Of a stretch of 64,000 bases of DNA, positions 51,523 to 64,000 are shown piece after piece. This DNA is from Williamsia serinedens (GTDB lineage Bacteria > Actinomycetota > Actinomycetes > Mycobacteriales > Mycobacteriaceae): contig NZ_JAMTCG010000002.1 in NCBI RefSeq assembly GCF_024171725.1, positions 1 through 64,000 on the forward strand. Direction: 5' to 3'. Made by a program: the position numbers and the translations under genes. The notes beneath the pieces are model-generated. The model was not told where the DNA came from and did no database searches. It saw nothing but the letters and a program-made list of their open reading frames with translations. Within the stretch, counting starts at the first letter, position 1; every line of letters starts with the position of its first letter.

Positions 51523-54500
51523 TCACCGCAGGAGGTCCGCCAGGCGGCCGAGGGCGGCGCCGGTCAGCATCTGCGAATGCCCCTCCGGCACGACGGTGAC
51601 ACGCATCCGGGGGAACACCCCATGCCACCCCGACGCGCTGCTCGCGTCGAATCCCGGCTCCACCGAACCCGCCTCGAGGAAGTCGACCGGGACGTCGTCG
51701 ACGACCGGCAGCTGTGCCTGCGCGATCAGCCGGTCGCTGTCGAGGTAGGTGCGGATCACCGCGGCGATCGCGTCCGACCCCAGCGAGCGGAGCACGTCGT
51801 CGTGGCCGGCGAGCACCCGCGCCGCGTCGTCCGTCGACAGCGTGGTGTTTGTCGTCGCGGATTCGATCTCGGCCGGCGGCACCCCGAGCTCCCGGAGCAG
51901 CACCGCCAGGGGATCGGCGGCCACGGTCGTCGGGACCGGGGATCCCGGGGCGTGCGCGTCGAGGACGACGAGGCGCTCCACGACGCGACCACGCCGCACG
52001 CATTCCGCGACGACGGCCGGGGCGAGGACACCACCGAAGGACCACCCCACGACGACGACCGGACCGTCCCCCACGGAGTCGTCGAGGCGGTCGACCGTCT
52101 CCGCCACCACGTCCGCGAAGTCCCCGCCCAGCGCGGCCGGGTCGGTGAGACTCCTCGACTGCAGTCCGACGACCGGGGTGCCTGGTCCCAGTGACCGCGC
52201 CAACCCCGCGTATTCCCAGCACATCCCGCTCGCCGGTGGCAGGCACACCACGGGCGTCGCGGTCCCCGCCGTGTTCCATCGCACGACCGGTGCGAGGGCA
52301 TCCGCCGTCGCGCCGGACAGACCCTGTCGTGCCGCGTCGACGGCATCCGCGATGTCGGCGACCGACGGTGACGCCAGCAGGACCCGGACCCCGATGTCGA
52401 CACCGAGGACATCGCGCAGCTGGTCGTGGAGTCGCACGAGCGACAACGAGTGACCACCGAGCGCGAAGAAGTCGTCGGTGGGTGAGGAGGGCGTGACCCC
52501 CAGTACGCGGCCGATCACCTCGGCGACCTCCCGTCGCGTCCCGGACAGTGCGTCCGACGGGACCGCGTCGCCTGCGCCCTCGGGTTCCGGCAACGCGGCG
52601 CGGTCGGTCTTCCCGTTGGGGGTGAGTGGCAGTGCGTCGAGGACGGTGACCGTCGACGGGACCATGTAGGACGGGAGGACCTCGCCCAGATCCCCTCGGA
52701 CAGCGGCGGTGTCGATGTCGGAGCCGACCACGTAGGCGTCGAGACGCACCGAGCCGTCCGCGATGCGCGCGACGACGACCGCGTCGTCGACGCCGTCGAG
52801 ACGACGAAGCGCGGCCGTGACCTCATCGGGCTCGACCCGGTGCCCGCGGATCTTGACCTGGTGGTCGGAGCGACCGCGGTACTCGAGGAGCCCGTCTGTC
52901 CGCCGACGCACCACGTCACCCGTCCGGTACAGCCGCCCGCCGGGTCCGGCGAGCGGGTGGGCGACGAACCGCGCGGCCGTCAGGTCGGGACGGCGGTGGT
53001 AACCGTCGGCGAGCTGCGGACCGCCCAGGTAGAGCTCGCCGACGACACCGTCGGGGACGGGCCGGAGATCGTCGTCGAGCACGACGGCGGTGACCGTGTG
53101 CCACGCGGTGCCGATCGACGGTTCGCCTGTGCCGGTCTCGATCTCGGCGGAGGTGGCCCACACGGTCGCCTCGGTGGGCCCGTACATGTTGACCACCTGT
53201 GCCGCACGCCCCGCGAGCTCGCCGGCGAGGTCGGCGGGCAGGGCCTCACCTCCCACGGCCACCCGGATCCCCGCGAGATCGACGCCGCGGCCCTCTCGGT
53301 CGCGGAAGCGGGTGACCGACGACCACAGCGACGGTGTGGCCTGCGCGACGGTGACCTGGCCCCGGGCGATCACCCCGGCCAGCAGCTCGGGATCGACGAC
53401 CTCGTCGCGCCGGGCCATCACGACCGTCGCCCCGACCGACAGCGGCACCAGGATCTCCAGGACGGCGATGTCGAACGACACCGTGGTCGTCGCGAGCACG
53501 CGGTCGTCGGCACGGATCGGGAACCGGCGGGCAACACCGTCGCGGAACGCGTCGAGTGCCCGGTGCGAGATCACCACGCCCTTGGGCCGGCCGGTCGACC
53601 CGGAGGTGTAGATCAGATAGGCCGCGGTCCCGGCACCCCGGCGCGCCCGGTCGTCCGCGCGCGCCACCGGCGACCACTCCTGCTCGCCGAGCAGCCGGAC
53701 CGGCGCCGACGACCAGTCGACCTCCGCGTCGGCGAGCACCACCGCCGGCTGCGCGTCGTCGACGATGTGGCGCAGACGTTCGGCGGGGACCGCGGTGTCC
53801 AGCGGCAGATAGGCCGCACCCACACGGTTCACGGCCGCCAGGGCCACGACGAGACCGACGTCGCGACGGGCCGCGACGGCGACGACGTCTCCTGGCGCGA
53901 CCCCCAGACCGGTGAGCCGGTCGGCGAGTGCGCGGACCCGCGCGGCGAGGTCGCGGTAGGTGACGGCGTCGTCACCGACCGTCACCGCGACGGTTCCGGG
54001 GTGCGCGGCGGCGACGGCCTCCATGTCGCCCACCCACCCCCGTGACACCTCGACGCGCGGGATCCGCACCACGGGCGGGTCGACGGCGTCGAGCGTTGCG
54101 ATCGAGGCGTCCGGGGCGTCGGGCATGGCCGTCGCGACCCGTGTGATCGCCGATGCCAGCGACTCCATGAGTGACGGCGAGTAGCGGTCGGCGTCGTACT
54201 CGACGATCACGTCGATGTCCGCCCCGGCGCCGTGGTCGACGCAGGTGACGTTCACGTCGACCTTGACCTCACGGGGTCCGGCGTCGACGTCCGACACCGG
54301 GGACCCGAACAGCGTGTCCCCCGTGTCGCCGCCGCGATCCGACCGGAAGTACCCCAGCATGACCGAGAAGAGCGGTGTCCGGCCGGCGACGCGACCGGGG
54401 TTGACCGCGGCCACGACCTCGGCGAACGGAACGTCGGCGTGATCGTGGGCGGCGAGGTCGATGTCGCGCACACGGTCGATGAGTGCGCCGACCCGCGGCC

Positions 54501-57500
54501 GGTCCACGAGATCGACCCGGGTGACCAGGGTGGAGGCGAAGTACCCCACGACGTCGGTGAGGCGGTCGTCGGCGCGTCCCGATCGCGGTGTGCCGACGAC
54601 TATGTCGTCGCCCGCCCCGAACGCGCGCAGCACCACGGCGAGTGCAGCGTGCAGCGCCATCCCCGTGGTCGCCGACCGCTGCGCGGCCAGTGCGCGCACC
54701 GCGTCGGCCGCCCGGGCGTCGAGACGGGTGGTGACCGTCGCCGCGGGGCGGGAGGTCGCTTCGGGTCGGACCAGGTCGGGACTGACGGTCACCTCGTCGG
54801 GGACGCCAGCGAGATGGTCGCGCCACCAGGCGATCTGCGCGTCGGCGCGGGTGGCGCCGCCCACGGACCTCGCCAGCTCGCGCGTCGCCCAGTCGGCCCA
54901 GTCGCCGTAGGTGAGGGCGAGCGACCCCAGTTCCTCGCCGCGGTAGGCACGGTCGAGGTCACCGAGCAGCACCGCGTCCGACCACTCGTCGGCCACGATG
55001 TGGTGCATCGTCACCAGCAGGACGGACCCGGTGCCGCAGTCGATCTGGGTCACCCGAAGCGGCAGGTCACGGGTGAGGTCGAACGGTCGCGACAACTCTG
55101 TGTCGACGACGGACGCCACGTCCTCCGACTCGATCGTCCGGATCTCGACACGGGCCGCGGCGTCCACCGGGTCGAGGGGGACGGCCAGAGCCGTCCCGTC
55201 GCGGTCGGCGACGACGCTGCGCAGCGGCGCGTGGCGGGTCATCACCGCGACGACGGCGCGACGCAGGGCGTCATGATCGAGTCGGCGCTGCACCCGGACG
55301 GCGATCGGATAGAGGTAGGCGGTGTCCGCCGGGTCGAGTTGCCAGCTCAGCCACAGCTGACGCTGCGCGGGGGACAGCGGGTGCTCCTCGACGTCCGCCC
55401 GATGGACGAGAGCGGTCGGGCCGATGCCGACCTCGCCGCCGTCCGCGCCGGCGCCGAGCTCGGACACCCTGCGGGACAGCCGCTCCGGAGTCGGCGCGTC
55501 GAAGAGATCGCGCAGCCGCAACCGCACGCCGCACCGCTCCCCGACCAGTGCCAGCAGACGCGTCGCGAGGAGTGAGTGACCACCCAGCGCGAAGAAGTCG
55601 TCCTCGGGGCCCACCCGCTCGTCGGTGTCCTCGTCGTCCAATCCGAGTGCCGTCGCGAACACCGCGCACATCCGGCGCTCGGTCTCCGACGTCGCCGCTC
55701 GCGACGACCCCGACACCGGGCGCGGTTCCGGGAGCGCGCGGACGTCGAGCTTGCCGTTGACCGTCAGCGGAAGCGCGTCGACGACGGCGTAGACGGACGG
55801 CACGAGATGGCTCGGCAGCCGGTCGACGAGCGCCGAGCGGACCCGTGTGAGGAACTCTCCGCCCGTGTCCCCCACCGGGATGACGAACGCAGCCAGTCGC
55901 TTTCCCTGGCCGACGCTGTTTCCGTCGATCGCGACCACTGCACCACCGCGGACACCCGGGACATCGAGCAGCGCGGCGGTGACCTCGGCCGGTTCGACGC
56001 GGTGCCCGCGGATCTTCACCTGGTCGTCGGTGCGACCGAGGTAGTCGAGGACGCCGTCGGGCCGCTGTCGCACCAGGTCACCGGTGCGGTAGAGGCGGCC
56101 ACCGTCGATGTCGGCGACGAACGATGCGGCCGTGAGATCGGGGCGGCGGTGATACCCCCGGGCGAGGCCGACCCCACGGATGTACAGCTCGCCCGCGACG
56201 CCACGCGGCACAGGGCGCAGCCAGGCGTCGAGGACGACGCAGTCCGTGTTGGTGATCGGCAGCCCGACCGCTGCCCGGTCGGTGTCGTCGGTCCCGATCC
56301 CCAGGGTGTTGATCGTGTACTCGGTCGGGCCGTACAGGTTGTAGGCGAGCAGATCCGGCGTCGTGCGGAACTCCTCCCACAGGCGATCCGTCACGGCCTC
56401 ACCGCCGAGCAGGACCAACCGCGGGACGTGCGGTCCGCGCAGCAACCCCTCGTCGACGAGATGCGTCGCGTACGTGGGCGTGACGTTGATGACGTCGACC
56501 TCGTGCTCGGCGCAGTAGCGGACGAGCTCGGCCGCATCGCGGCGCAGGTCCTCGTCGCAGACGTGGACGTGATGTCCCTCGACGAGCCAGAGCAGTTCCT
56601 CCCAGCTCATGTCGAACGCGAACGAGACCGTGTGCGCCACGGTCACCGTCGCGTCCGGGCCGTGCTGCGCCCGCAGTCGTGCCACCACCGGCTCGAAGAT
56701 GGCGCGGCGGTGGTTGATCTGCATGTTCGTCAGGCCGCGGTACGGCGTCACCACGCCCTTGGGCCGCCCGGTCGAGCCCGACGTGTAGATCAGGTACGCC
56801 GGATGGTCGAGCGACCGCATCGGCCGGACGGACACGCCGTCGGCCACCGCGGGCACGTCGGACCCGAGGGTCACCACGGGAACGTCACAGGGCGCAAGGC
56901 GATCCCGGGAGGTGTCGTCGACGACGACCAGCGTGGGTTGCGCGTCGGCGACGATGTCGGCGATGCGGTCGTCGGGCGCGGTCAGGTCCAGCGGGAGATA
57001 GGCCGCCCCGGTGGTCAGCACCGCGAACAGCGCCACCACCATCTCGGTCGACCGGGGCAGCGCCAGTCCTACGACGCGTTCGGGTCCGGCCCCGGCAGCT
57101 GCGAGCTGGGCGGCGGCGTCGGAGATCCGTTGCGCCAGCTCGACATAGGTGACGGTGTCCCCGGCACAGGTGAGCGCAGGGCGGTCCGGCGTTCGGCGCG
57201 CCTGAGCGAACAGCAGGTCCGCGATGGTCTCGTCGCCGACGTCGACCCGGTCGCCGGCGATGCACGACGGGACCACCGCCGCACCCGCGGACGCGGCCAG
57301 CGGGCGTCGGGGTGCGGCCGCGACGGCCAGCAGGGTGGCGTGCAGATCCGCCAGGAGGGCACGCGCGGTCTCGGCGTCCACGACGTCGGGCCGGTACTCG
57401 AGCTTGCACCACAGACGACGTCCCGGCATCACGACCCACGTGAGGGGGTAGTGGGTCGCGTCGACGGCGTCGACCGCCGTGATCCCCTGCCGCGCCTCGA

Positions 57501-60500
57501 GATCGGCGAAGGTGTCGTCGTCGAGGAAGTTCTGCAGGACGTAGAGGCTGTCGAACAGAGGCCCCCGCCCGACCGCCCGCTGGATGTCACCGAGTCCGAG
57601 GTACTCGTGGTCCATGGTGGTGACACGGTCGTCGGTGACGGCCCGCATGATCTCGGCGGCGGTGGCCCCGGGGGCGAGCCGCACCCGCAGCGGCACGGTG
57701 TTGAGGAAGACGCCGACCACGTCGTCGAGGCCGTCGATGTCGGTCGGGCGTCCCGCCACGGTCGTCCCGAGGACGACGTCGTCGCGTCCGAGGCGACGAC
57801 CCAGCACCACGGCCAGCGCCGTGCTGACCAGTGCGTGCAGCGTGACACCGGCCGCCCGCGCGCCCCGGGTCAGCGCCGTGGTCTCGTCCTCGGTGAGTTC
57901 GACGTCGACGCGTCGCGCCAGGGCCGGGTCGGCCCCGCGGGCCTCGGGGAACAGCAGCGACGGTTCCTCGAGATCCTCCAACAGCCCGCGCCACACCGAC
58001 TCCGACGCCGCGGTGTCCTGGGCGGCCAGCCACCGCAGGTGGTCGGGCACGGTCGCCGTCGGCCGGGCGAGCTCGGGTGCATTGCCACCGATCCGCCGGG
58101 TGTAGGCGTCGAACAGGGCCGTGAGCACTAGTTCTCGCGACCACCCGTCCCACAGCAGCAGGTGATAGGTGAACAGCAACCGGTCGCGACCGCCGGGGAG
58201 GTGGACGAGGGTGAGCCGGATGAGGGGCGGCCGGTCGAGGTCGAAGGGCGTCGTGCGGTCGGCGTCGCCGAGTGCCCGCAGACGGTCGTCGAGTGCGGCC
58301 GGCGCGACGCCCGTCAGGTCGATCTCGGTCACCGGGACGGACCGGTCGACGACCACCGCGACCTGGCGGTCGGCGGACGGCAGCGTCACCACCCCGACCC
58401 GCATCGCCGGGTGCACGTCCATCACGTCACCCATCGCGGCGCCCAGCGCCGAGGCGTCGAGCCGCCGGTCGAGGTCGAACGCGTTCGCCGCGACGTACAC
58501 GTCGGCGCTGTTCGCCGTCGCCTGGAACCACAGGCCCTGTTGCAGGGGCGACAGGTCCCACACGTCGAGGAGGTCGTCGCCATGGGTCGCCACCAGTGCG
58601 TCGAGATCGGACCCCGACAGCTCCGCCTGCGTCCGCCGGGCGCCGGTCGTCGCGAGGCCGATGTCGTCGATCACCGCCGTCAGGGCGTCGTCGAAGCCCC
58701 CGATGACGTCGTCGACGTCGCCGCCCCGGACGGTGCCCGGCCGCGGGACGCGGATCGCGATGTGGAGACGGGTGCCCTCCGCGTGCGATCGGCACCACGC
58801 GTTGACCTCGAGCAGGTACGGCGTGCCGAGACCCGGGTCCGGCTCGGCGCGCACCGTCTCGTCGGTGGGCGCCCAGTCGCGGTCGACGCCCGCGTGGCCT
58901 CGTCCGAGATAGTTCACCATCACCTGCGGAGCCGATCCGCGGGCGAGCACACCGGCGGTGCGCGGGTTGCAGTACCGCAGCAACCCGTGTCCCAGGCCGT
59001 CGCCCGGCACCGCCCGGAGGACGTGGGCGATGTCGCGCACCGAGGAGTCGTCGCCAGCCGCGAGCGCCGCACCCGGCAGGCGCACCGGCGCGATGGACGT
59101 GCACCATCCCGCGGTCCTGCTGAGGTCGACTTCCTGGAGGTCTCGCCCGTGCCGCTCGACGTCGATCGACAGGTCGCCGGGGCCGCGGACCCGCGAGGCG
59201 GCGAGGGCGACGGAGGCGACCAGCAACTCGGTGGCGTCCACGTCGAAGGCGGCCGTGGCCGTGCTCAGGAAGCGGTCGGTCGTGGCCACGTCGAGCACGA
59301 CCTCGTGCTCGACGGTGTCGCCGAGGGTCAGCGCCACCGTCGCGGCGCCCGGGACGAGTTCCGCGCCCGGCGCGACCTGCGCCGACCAGTGGTCGAACTC
59401 GGCAAGACGTGCGGGGCTCGCCGACTGTTCGGTGAGCGCCGACGCGTAGCGCCGCAGCGACGTCGTCGCGGGCGGTGGTGTCACACCCGCCCAGGCGTCG
59501 ACGAGATCGTCGAGCAGGATCCGCCACGTCACGGCGTCGACCGCCAGGTGGTGGACGGCGAGCACGAGACGTCCCGGCAGGTCCCCGGCGTCGAGGAACG
59601 CCGCGGACACCATGACGCCCGCGTCGGGGTCCAGCCCGTCGGCCGCCGTGTCCGATGCCTGCGCCACCGCCGCCTCGCGCTCGTCATCGGTCGCGCCCCG
59701 GATCGATTCGACCGTCCACGGCAGCGTCGTGGCCGTCTCGTCGACGCCGCCGTGTGGCGTCACCTCGAGCGACCACAGGAAGGCGTTCGGCCGGTGGAGC
59801 CGCTGACGCAGCGCGTCGTGGCGCCGGATGAGGCCGGCGACGCACGCACGCACCCGCTCCGCGTCCGCACCGGCGGGGGTCTGCACCACCACCGCCTGAC
59901 AGAACCGACGGATGTCCCCGCCGAGCTCGGAGAGCCGGTGGACGATCGGGGTGAGGAGCACCTCCCCCGGATCCGACTCCCCCGACGCGTCGACCACGGG
60001 CTGTGCGGGCGCGACGGCGGTCCCGGTGTCCTTCGTCGCCGCGAGCGCACGCGCGGTGCGCAGACGGAAGACATCCTTGGGAGTGATGCTCAGTCCGAAC
60101 GCCTTCGCCCGGTTGACGAGGGAGATGGCGACGATGCTGTCCCCGCCGAGCGAGAAGAAGTCGTCGTCGGGACCGACGTCGCCACGTCCCACCAACTCGG
60201 ACACGACGGCGACCAGCCTCGAGACGGGGTCGACGTCGGCCGTCGGACCGTCCGGGACCGGTGGCTCTGCGGAGGAGTCGAGCACGGCGGTGTCGACCAC
60301 GGCGGTGTCGATCGCGGAGGCCAGTACGGCCGCCCGGTCGACCTTCCCGTTCCCGGTGAGGGGTATCGACTCCACCCGCGCATACCGGACCGGGATCATG
60401 TACCCGGGGACGAGAGGTTTTGCGGCGTCGCGGATCTCGTCGTCGGTCACCGCACGGTGGGTGACGACGGCGGCGACGAGCACGTCGCGACCCGTGGTGT

Positions 60501-63500
60501 CCGGGCCGACGGCCGCCGCCGCGTCGACGACACCGTCGACCGCGCAGAGCGCGTGGTCGACCTCGCCGAGTTCCACGCGGTACCCGCGCACCGAGACCTG
60601 CTGATCGGACCGGCCCACGTACACGAGGTCACCGGCGTGGTCGCGGTACGCGAGGTCGCCGCTGCGGTACATCCGCTCCCCCGCCGGGCCCGCGACGAAG
60701 CGGGTGGCGGTCAGGTCGGGCCGACCCGAGTACCCGATCGCCAGTTGGTCTCCCGAGACGTAGATCTCACCGATCACGCCGGCGGGGACGGGGCGCAGCA
60801 CATGGTCGAGGAGTGCGACGTCCAGACCCGCGAGCGGCCGACCGATCACGCCGACACCGGCGGTGGCCGCCGGGCCCGTCTGGTCGTCGGTGACGTGATG
60901 CGCCGTGACGTGCACGCAGGTCTCGGTGATGCCGTACATGTTGACCAGTCGGGTCCCGGGGAGAGCCGGCAGTCGGCGTGCGTCGAGCGCCTCGCCGCCG
61001 AAGACCACGGTCCGAACGGGAAGCGTTGCCACGTCCACGGTCCCGGCCAGGGCGTGGAACGCCGACGGTGTGTGGCTCAGCAGCGTGACGCCCTGCTCGC
61101 GGATCAGCGCGGCCAGCCTCTCCGGGTCACGGCGGTCGTCGCCGTCGACCACCACGAGCCGTCCGCGGTGCGCCAGCGCACCCCAGACCTCCCACACGGA
61201 GAAGTCGAACGCGATGCTGTGGAACAGGGTCCACACCTGTCCGTCGAGGTCGACGTGCTCCGCGGCGGAGGCGAACATCGCCGTCACCGACGCGTGCGCC
61301 ATCTCGACCGCCTTCGGCCTCCCGGTCGACCCCGAGGTGTAGATGAGGTACGCAGGCGAGTCCGGTAGCGGGCACACCGGTGCCGGCAGGCCGCCGGGAT
61401 CCGATGCACCGGACGACTCTGACACCCCTGCCCCCGCGACGTACACCGCCACACCGCCGGGAACCGGGACGCGCGACCGCGTGCCCTCGGTGACCACCAG
61501 GACGTCGGGTGCGGCGTCGGTGACGATGTACCGCAGGCGATCCGCCGGTGACTCGATGTCCAGGGGCACCGCCGCCGCGCCGCTGCGGGCGACGGCCACC
61601 ATGGCGACCACGAGATCGACACCGCGCGGCATCGCGACGGCGACGCGTCCACCCGGGCGTGCACCGACCGAACGCAGCGCGGACGCGAATGCCGCACTGC
61701 GACGGTCGAGGTCGCGGTAGGTCAATGACTCCGTACCGTCGGTGAGGGCAACGGTGTCGGGGACCGTGTTCACCGCCGACAGGAATGCGTCGACCACAGT
61801 CGACGGGGCACGCGTCGCCCGACCGCCGATCATCGACGCGTCGTCACGGGTGAGTGCGACGTCGGCGAGTCGCCTGTCCGGCATCGCGATCCAGTCGTCG
61901 ACGACCACGGTGACCGCGTCGGCGAGCGACCGCGCCGTCGTCTCCGACACGACGGCGGCGTCGTACTTGATCTCGTAGGTCGTCGACTCGCCGGGGAACA
62001 CGACCAGCGACACCGGGTAGTGCGGGGTGTCGACACCGGTGAAGCCCGTCACCGACAGCGCATCCGGATCGTCACCGCCTCCCGCAGGGTCCACGTCCGG
62101 GAAGTTCTCGACGACCACCATGGAGTCGAACAGAGACGTCTGACCGACGATCCGGCCGATGTCGGCCAGACCGATCTGCTGGGCGTCCATGACCTCGGTC
62201 TGGGTGTCGGCGACGGCACGGACCACGTCACCGAGTCGCGCCGACGCCGGCACCGCCACGGGCAGCGGGTTGGTGTTGATGAGCAGACCGACGACGCCGG
62301 TGACGTCGAGGGTCGTCCCCGCCCGCCCGGACACGGTCGAGCCGAACACGACGGTGTCCTGCCCGGTGAGGCGACCGAGCACGACGGCCCACGCGGCATG
62401 GACCACCGCGCCGAGTGTCACGCCACGACTGCGCGCCGCTGCGGTCAGCGCGGCCGACGGCGCCGTCGTCGAGACGCTCCGGAAGCCGTTCTCTCCGTGC
62501 GTCGTGCGCGGCAGGGCCGGCGCGAGGAGAGTCGGTGCGGCCTGCGGGCCGAGGACGTCGGTGAGGACCGTCCGCCATGTCTCGCGGGCGCTGTCCGGAT
62601 CGCCGGCCGCGACGGTCTCGACGTGATCGGGCCATCCGACGGCGGGCCGGGGCAACGCCTCGTCGAGGCGGTATGCCTCGACGAGGTCGGCGAAGACGAG
62701 CGGGTACGACCACCCGTCCGCGAGCGCGTGGTGCATCGTCTGGACGAGTCGGTGCTCGGTGTCGCTCAGCGACACGAGGGTGAACCGGACGGGCGGTCGG
62801 GCGGCGAGGTCGAGCGGGCGACGCAGCTCCGCCGCCGCGATCCTGTCGGCGGCAGTGGCAGGGGCGGTGTCATTGTCGGGGGTGCCGCGCAGGTCGTGGT
62901 GGTCGAGATCGACGGTGTCCGCCGGGTCCACGACCTGGACGACCGCCCCCCGTTCCGTCGCGACGAACCGGGTACGCAGCGCGTCGTGGCGTGCCACGAC
63001 CGCGGTGAGGGCGCGACGCAGACGGGCGACGTCCACCGCGCCGACGAGGTGCGCGGTCTGCTGCACGACGTACGGGTCGCCCGGCGTGGTGACCGTGTCG
63101 CCGTCGGCCAGCAGCATCGAGTGCGCGTACATGCCCGCCTGCAGCGGGAGCATCGGGAGCACGGCCACCGGCGCTCCGCCCTCGCCGGCGAGGGCGGAGA
63201 GGTCGCCGGCGCTGAGCGACACCAGCGGGAAGTCCGATGGCGTCGCGCCCCCGATGGGGGCACGGACGAGTGCCCGCAGCGCGGTCATCCACCGCTCGCC
63301 GAGATCGGCCATCGCCGCCTCGCCCTCGGCTGTGTCACCGTCCAGGATCCCGTCGGGCCACATCAGGTCGACGACGAGCCGGCCGTCCACCCCGATCTGG
63401 GCCGTGATCTCCAGCGCCGCCGAGGGATTCGACGGGTCGACACCCTCCCGCAGTGCGCCGATCCCGTCGACCGGTGCCCAGTCGCCACCGGTACCGGACG

Positions 63501-64000
63501 ACCCGTCGAGCCGTCCGAGGTAGTTCATGAGGATCTCCGGCGCCGGGCCCTGCAGTGCGGGGTGCCGATGAACGTGCCGCAGCATGCCGTACCCCAGGAC
63601 CCCGACGCCTCCGCCGGTGCCCGGGGTCGAGCGGATCTGTTCCTTCACCGACTTCACTGCGCGGTCGAGGGCCGCGTCGGCGTCGATCACCTCCGGCCAG
63701 TCGACGTCACCCGCGTCCACCGCGACGGGGTGGATCGCGGTGAACCAGCCGATCGTCTCGGCGAGATCGACACCCGTGCCGGTGTCACCCAGCGCCTCGG
63801 GGCGTCGCCCGTGCCCCTCGAGATTGACCAGCAGGCGGCCGTCGGTGTCACCGGTTCGCTGCGTGCGCCACGCCCGCACCGCCAGGGACAGGCCCGCCAG
63901 CAGCAGGTCGTCCACGGTGCCGTTGACGGCGGCGGGCACACGGCCGACGAGGTCGGCCGTTGCTGCGCTGTCGAGGCTGACCCGGACAGTCCGCGTCGTC
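51523..64000 (-). CDS. siderophore nonribosomal peptide synthetase, C-terminal part (start outside window)
   Basis: The frame is open to the window end; at least 4,150 aa are visible. Numbering from codon 63937: partial epimerase 1-245 ([22 protein letters not shown]); C ([10 protein letters not shown]); A with core near 866 and pocket code DFWSVGMVHK, close to the threonine code; PCP Ser1268 (LGGDS); epimerase ([11 protein letters not shown] near 1463); C with HLLLWDG near 1927; A near 2383 with code DMENLGLINK, the N5-hydroxyornithine code known from coelichelin synthetase; PCP Ser2789; C with [10 protein letters not shown] near 3445 with code DILQAGMVWK, glycine-like; PCP Ser3831; thioesterase with GWSFGG (Ser3967). 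Predicted end of product: D-X, D-allo-Thr, hydroxyOrn, Gly-like, released by the TE. Confidence 0.92.
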   Translation of the reverse strand, partial: TTRTVRVSLDSAATADLVGRVPAAVNGTVDDLLLAGLSLAVRAWRTQRTGDTDGRLLVNLEGHGRRPEALGDTGTGVDLAETIGWFTAIHPVAVDAGDVDWPEVIDADAALDRAVKSVKEQIRSTPGTGGGVGVLGYGMLRHVHRHPALQGPAPEILMNYLGRLDGSSGTGGDWAPVDGIGALREGVDPSNPSAALEITAQIGVDGRLVVDLMWPDGILDGDTAEGEAAMADLGERWMTALRALVRAPIGGATPSDFPLVSLSAGDLSALAGEGGAPVAVLPMLPLQAGMYAHSMLLADGDTVTTPGDPYVVQQTAHLVGAVDVARLRRALTAVVARHDALRTRFVATERGAVVQVVDPADTVDLDHHDLRGTPDNDTAPATAADRIAAAELRRPLDLAARPPVRFTLVSLSDTEHRLVQTMHHALADGWSYPLVFADLVEAYRLDEALPRPAVGWPDHVETVAAGDPDSARETWRTVLTDVLGPQAAPTLLAPALPRTTHGENGFRSVSTTAPSAALTAAARSRGVTLGAVVHAAWAVVLGRLTGQDTVVFGSTVSGRAGTTLDVTGVVGLLINTNPLPVAVPASARLGDVVRAVADTQTEVMDAQQIGLADIGRIVGQTSLFDSMVVVENFPDVDPAGGGDDPDALSVTGFTGVDTPHYPVSLVVFPGESTTYEIKYDAAVVSETTARSLADAVTVVVDDWIAMPDRRLADVALTRDDASMIGGRATRAPSTVVDAFLSAVNTVPDTVALTDGTESLTYRDLDRRSAAFASALRSVGARPGGRVAVAMPRGVDLVVAMVAVARSGAAAVPLDIESPADRLRYIVTDAAPDVLVVTEGTRSRVPVPGGVAVYVAGAGVSESSGASDPGGLPAPVCPLPDSPAYLIYTSGSTGRPKAVEMAHASVTAMFASAAEHVDLDGQVWTLFHSIAFDFSVWEVWGALAHRGRLVVVDGDDRRDPERLAALIREQGVTLLSHTPSAFHALAGTVDVATLPVRTVVFGGEALDARRLPALPGTRLVNMYGITETCVHVTAHHVTDDQTGPAATAGVGVIGRPLAGLDVALLDHVLRPVPAGVIGEIYVSGDQLAIGYSGRPDLTATRFVAGPAGERMYRSGDLAYRDHAGDLVYVGRSDQQVSVRGYRVELGEVDHALCAVDGVVDAAAAVGPDTTGRDVLVAAVVTHRAVTDDEIRDAAKPLVPGYMIPVRYARVESIPLTGNGKVDRAAVLASAIDTAVVDTAVLDSSAEPPVPDGPTADVDPVSRLVAVVSELVGRGDVGPDDDFFSLGGDSIVAISLVNRAKAFGLSITPKDVFRLRTARALAATKDTGTAVAPAQPVVDASGESDPGEVLLTPIVHRLSELGGDIRRFCQAVVVQTPAGADAERVRACVAGLIRRHDALRQRLHRPNAFLWSLEVTPHGGVDETATTLPWTVESIRGATDDEREAAVAQASDTAADGLDPDAGVMVSAAFLDAGDLPGRLVLAVHHLAVDAVTWRILLDDLVDAWAGVTPPPATTSLRRYASALTEQSASPARLAEFDHWSAQVAPGAELVPGAATVALTLGDTVEHEVVLDVATTDRFLSTATAAFDVDATELLVASVALAASRVRGPGDLSIDVERHGRDLQEVDLSRTAGWCTSIAPVRLPGAALAAGDDSSVRDIAHVLRAVPGDGLGHGLLRYCNPRTAGVLARGSAPQVMVNYLGRGHAGVDRDWAPTDETVRAEPDPGLGTPYLLEVNAWCRSHAEGTRLHIAIRVPRPGTVRGGDVDDVIGGFDDALTAVIDDIGLATTGARRTQAELSGSDLDALVATHGDDLLDVWDLSPLQQGLWFQATANSADVYVAANAFDLDRRLDASALGAAMGDVMDVHPAMRVGVVTLPSADRQVAVVVDRSVPVTEIDLTGVAPAALDDRLRALGDADRTTPFDLDRPPLIRLTLVHLPGGRDRLLFTYHLLLWDGWSRELVLTALFDAYTRRIGGNAPELARPTATVPDHLRWLAAQDTAASESVWRGLLEDLEEPSLLFPEARGADPALARRVDVELTEDETTALTRGARAAGVTLHALVSTALAVVLGRRLGRDDVVLGTTVAGRPTDIDGLDDVVGVFLNTVPLRVRLAPGATAAEIMRAVTDDRVTTMDHEYLGLGDIQRAVGRGPLFDSLYVLQNFLDDDTFADLEARQGITAVDAVDATHYPLTWVVMPGRRLWCKLEYRPDVVDAETARALLADLHATLLAVAAAPRRPLAASAGAAVVPSCIAGDRVDVGDETIADLLFAQARRTPDRPALTCAGDTVTYVELAQRISDAAAQLAAAGAGPERVVGLALPRSTEMVVALFAVLTTGAAYLPLDLTAPDDRIADIVADAQPTLVVVDDTSRDRLAPCDVPVVTLGSDVPAVADGVSVRPMRSLDHPAYLIYTSGSTGRPKGVVTPYRGLTNMQINHRRAIFEPVVARLRAQHGPDATVTVAHTVSFAFDMSWEELLWLVEGHHVHVCDEDLRRDAAELVRYCAEHEVDVINVTPTYATHLVDEGLLRGPHVPRLVLLGGEAVTDRLWEEFRTTPDLLAYNLYGPTEYTINTLGIGTDDTDRAAVGLPITNTDCVVLDAWLRPVPRGVAGELYIRGVGLARGYHRRPDLTAASFVADIDGGRLYRTGDLVRQRPDGVLDYLGRTDDQVKIRGHRVEPAEVTAALLDVPGVRGGAVVAIDGNSVGQGKRLAAFVIPVGDTGGEFLTRVRSALVDRLPSHLVPSVYAVVDALPLTVNGKLDVRALPEPRPVSGSSRAATSETERRMCAVFATALGLDDEDTDERVGPEDDFFALGGHSLLATRLLALVGERCGVRLRLRDLFDAPTPERLSRRVSELGAGADGGEVGIGPTALVHRADVEEHPLSPAQRQLWLSWQLDPADTAYLYPIAVRVQRRLDHDALRRAVVAVMTRHAPLRSVVADRDGTALAVPLDPVDAAARVEIRTIESEDVASVVDTELSRPFDLTRDLPLRVTQIDCGTGSVLLVTMHHIVADEWSDAVLLGDLDRAYRGEELGSLALTYGDWADWATRELARSVGGATRADAQIAWWRDHLAGVPDEVTVSPDLVRPEATSRPAATVTTRLDARAADAVRALAAQRSATTGMALHAALAVVLRAFGAGDDIVVGTPRSGRADDRLTDVVGYFASTLVTRVDLVDRPRVGALIDRVRDIDLAAHDHADVPFAEVVAAVNPGRVAGRTPLFSVMLGYFRSDRGGDTGDTLFGSPVSDVDAGPREVKVDVNVTCVDHGAGADIDVIVEYDADRYSPSLMESLASAITRVATAMPDAPDASIATLDAVDPPVVRIPRVEVSRGWVGDMEAVAAAHPGTVAVTVGDDAVTYRDLAARVRALADRLTGLGVAPGDVVAVAARRDVGLVVALAAVNRVGAAYLPLDTAVPAERLRHIVDDAQPAVVLADAEVDWSSAPVRLLGEQEWSPVARADDRARRGAGTAAYLIYTSGSTGRPKGVVISHRALDAFRDGVARRFPIRADDRVLATTTVSFDIAVLEILVPLSVGATVVMARRDEVVDPELLAGVIARGQVTVAQATPSLWSSVTRFRDREGRGVDLAGIRVAVGGEALPADLAGELAGRAAQVVNMYGPTEATVWATSAEIETGTGEPSIGTAWHTVTAVVLDDDLRPVPDGVVGELYLGGPQLADGYHRRPDLTAARFVAHPLAGPGGRLYRTGDVVRRRTDGLLEYRGRSDHQVKIRGHRVEPDEVTAALRRLDGVDDAVVVARIADGSVRLDAYVVGSDIDTAAVRGDLGEVLPSYMVPSTVTVLDALPLTPNGKTDRAALPEPEGAGDAVPSDALSGTRREVAEVIGRVLGVTPSSPTDDFFALGGHSLSLVRLHDQLRDVLGVDIGVRVLLASPSVADIADAVDAARQGLSGATADALAPVVRWNTAGTATPVVCLPPASGMCWEYAGLARSLGPGTPVVGLQSRSLTDPAALGGDFADVVAETVDRLDDSVGDGPVVVVGWSFGGVLAPAVVAECVRRGRVVERLVVLDAHAPGSPVPTTVAADPLAVLLRELGVPPAEIESATTNTTLSTDDAARVLAGHDDVLRSLGSDAIAAVIRTYLDSDRLIAQAQLPVVDDVPVDFLEAGSVEPGFDASSASGWHGVFPRMRVTVVPEGHSQMLTGAALGRLADLLR

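Noticed and set aside
58162-61368. Very long plus-strand frame (over 1,000 codons) opposite the NRPS, and similar ones at 54232 and 55576
   Set aside because: They are shadows of the high-GC NRPS reading frame with Val/Arg/Asp/His-rich composition and no domains.
63937-63939. GTG as the real start of the NRPS
   Set aside because: The reading frame stays open to the window edge and the residues before it ([17 protein letters not shown]) are typical of the interior of an epimerase domain, so the gene is truncated by the window.

Overview
The window is very GC-rich chromosomal DNA with dense, short-spaced genes. Gene content points to a mycolic-acid actinobacterium of the order Mycobacteriales (Gordonia-like is my best guess, not proven): a GlfT2 galactofuranosyltransferase, an antigen-85-like esterase, a DUF4185/GH183 protein, a WS/DGAT acyltransferase, FadE5, PPOX/F420-type proteins, IdeR-type iron boxes, and many promoters with a TANNNT -10 element 6-8 nt before an ATG/GTG (leaderless pattern).

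Layout. 1-47: 3' part of a tRNA-Gly(CCC). 186-1526: secreted lipase. 1655-5445: citrate/C4-dicarboxylate-type two-component system divergent from the transporter dctA, closed by two near-identical terminator hairpins. 5585-8703: secreted clan GH-A glycosidase with a Thr-rich tail, an AT-rich gene-free gap with palindromes, and a secreted Ag85-like esterase. 8708-14275: small membrane proteins, an SRPBCC protein, an aldo/keto reductase, a DUF2945 protein, a PPOX protein, a YibE/F membrane protein, a TPR-like protein and a GNAT. 14335-17251: coupled MFS transporter, thioesterase and hydrolase. 17250-17480: a mirrored ~20-bp periodic repeat array around a perfect palindrome. 17477-19815: ATP-grasp enzyme divergent from a DMT-type membrane protein with an IdeR-like box between them. 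19933-25437: DUF4185/GH183 protein, PAP2 phosphatase, hydrolase, GMC oxidoreductase and TetR regulator. 25455-27902: CYP153-type P450 fused to an FMN/[2Fe-2S] reductase. 28002-30300: WS/DGAT and endonuclease IV.

30340-34481 is a ferrous iron uptake locus: feoA and feoB each have their own iron box, are separated by an opposed secreted metallophosphoesterase, and feoB is followed by a NifU-domain protein. 34550-39214: fadE5 with a strong promoter and palindromic operator, then a hydrolase, a PPOX protein, a DUF1330 protein and an SDR. 39281-44702 is an envelope or polyprenol-sugar type block (methyltransferase, DUF2064, GT2, polytopic membrane protein, epimerase, MTA phosphorylase). 44765-48546: small Cys protein, polysaccharide deacetylase, glfT2 and a VWA protein.

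48563-64000 is a siderophore locus. Two iron boxes lie in a divergent promoter between a FecB-like siderophore-binding lipoprotein and a coupled panD/ornithine N-hydroxylase operon. Convergent with fecB is the 3' end of a giant NRPS: (E)-C-A[Thr-like]-PCP-E-C-A[N5-hydroxyornithine]-PCP-C-A[Gly-like]-PCP-TE. Placing aspartate decarboxylase (beta-alanine source) in an iron-regulated hydroxamate operon suggests a beta-alanine-containing peptide hydroxamate related to exochelin MS but probably with a different C-terminus. This is the best candidate for an undescribed system in the window.
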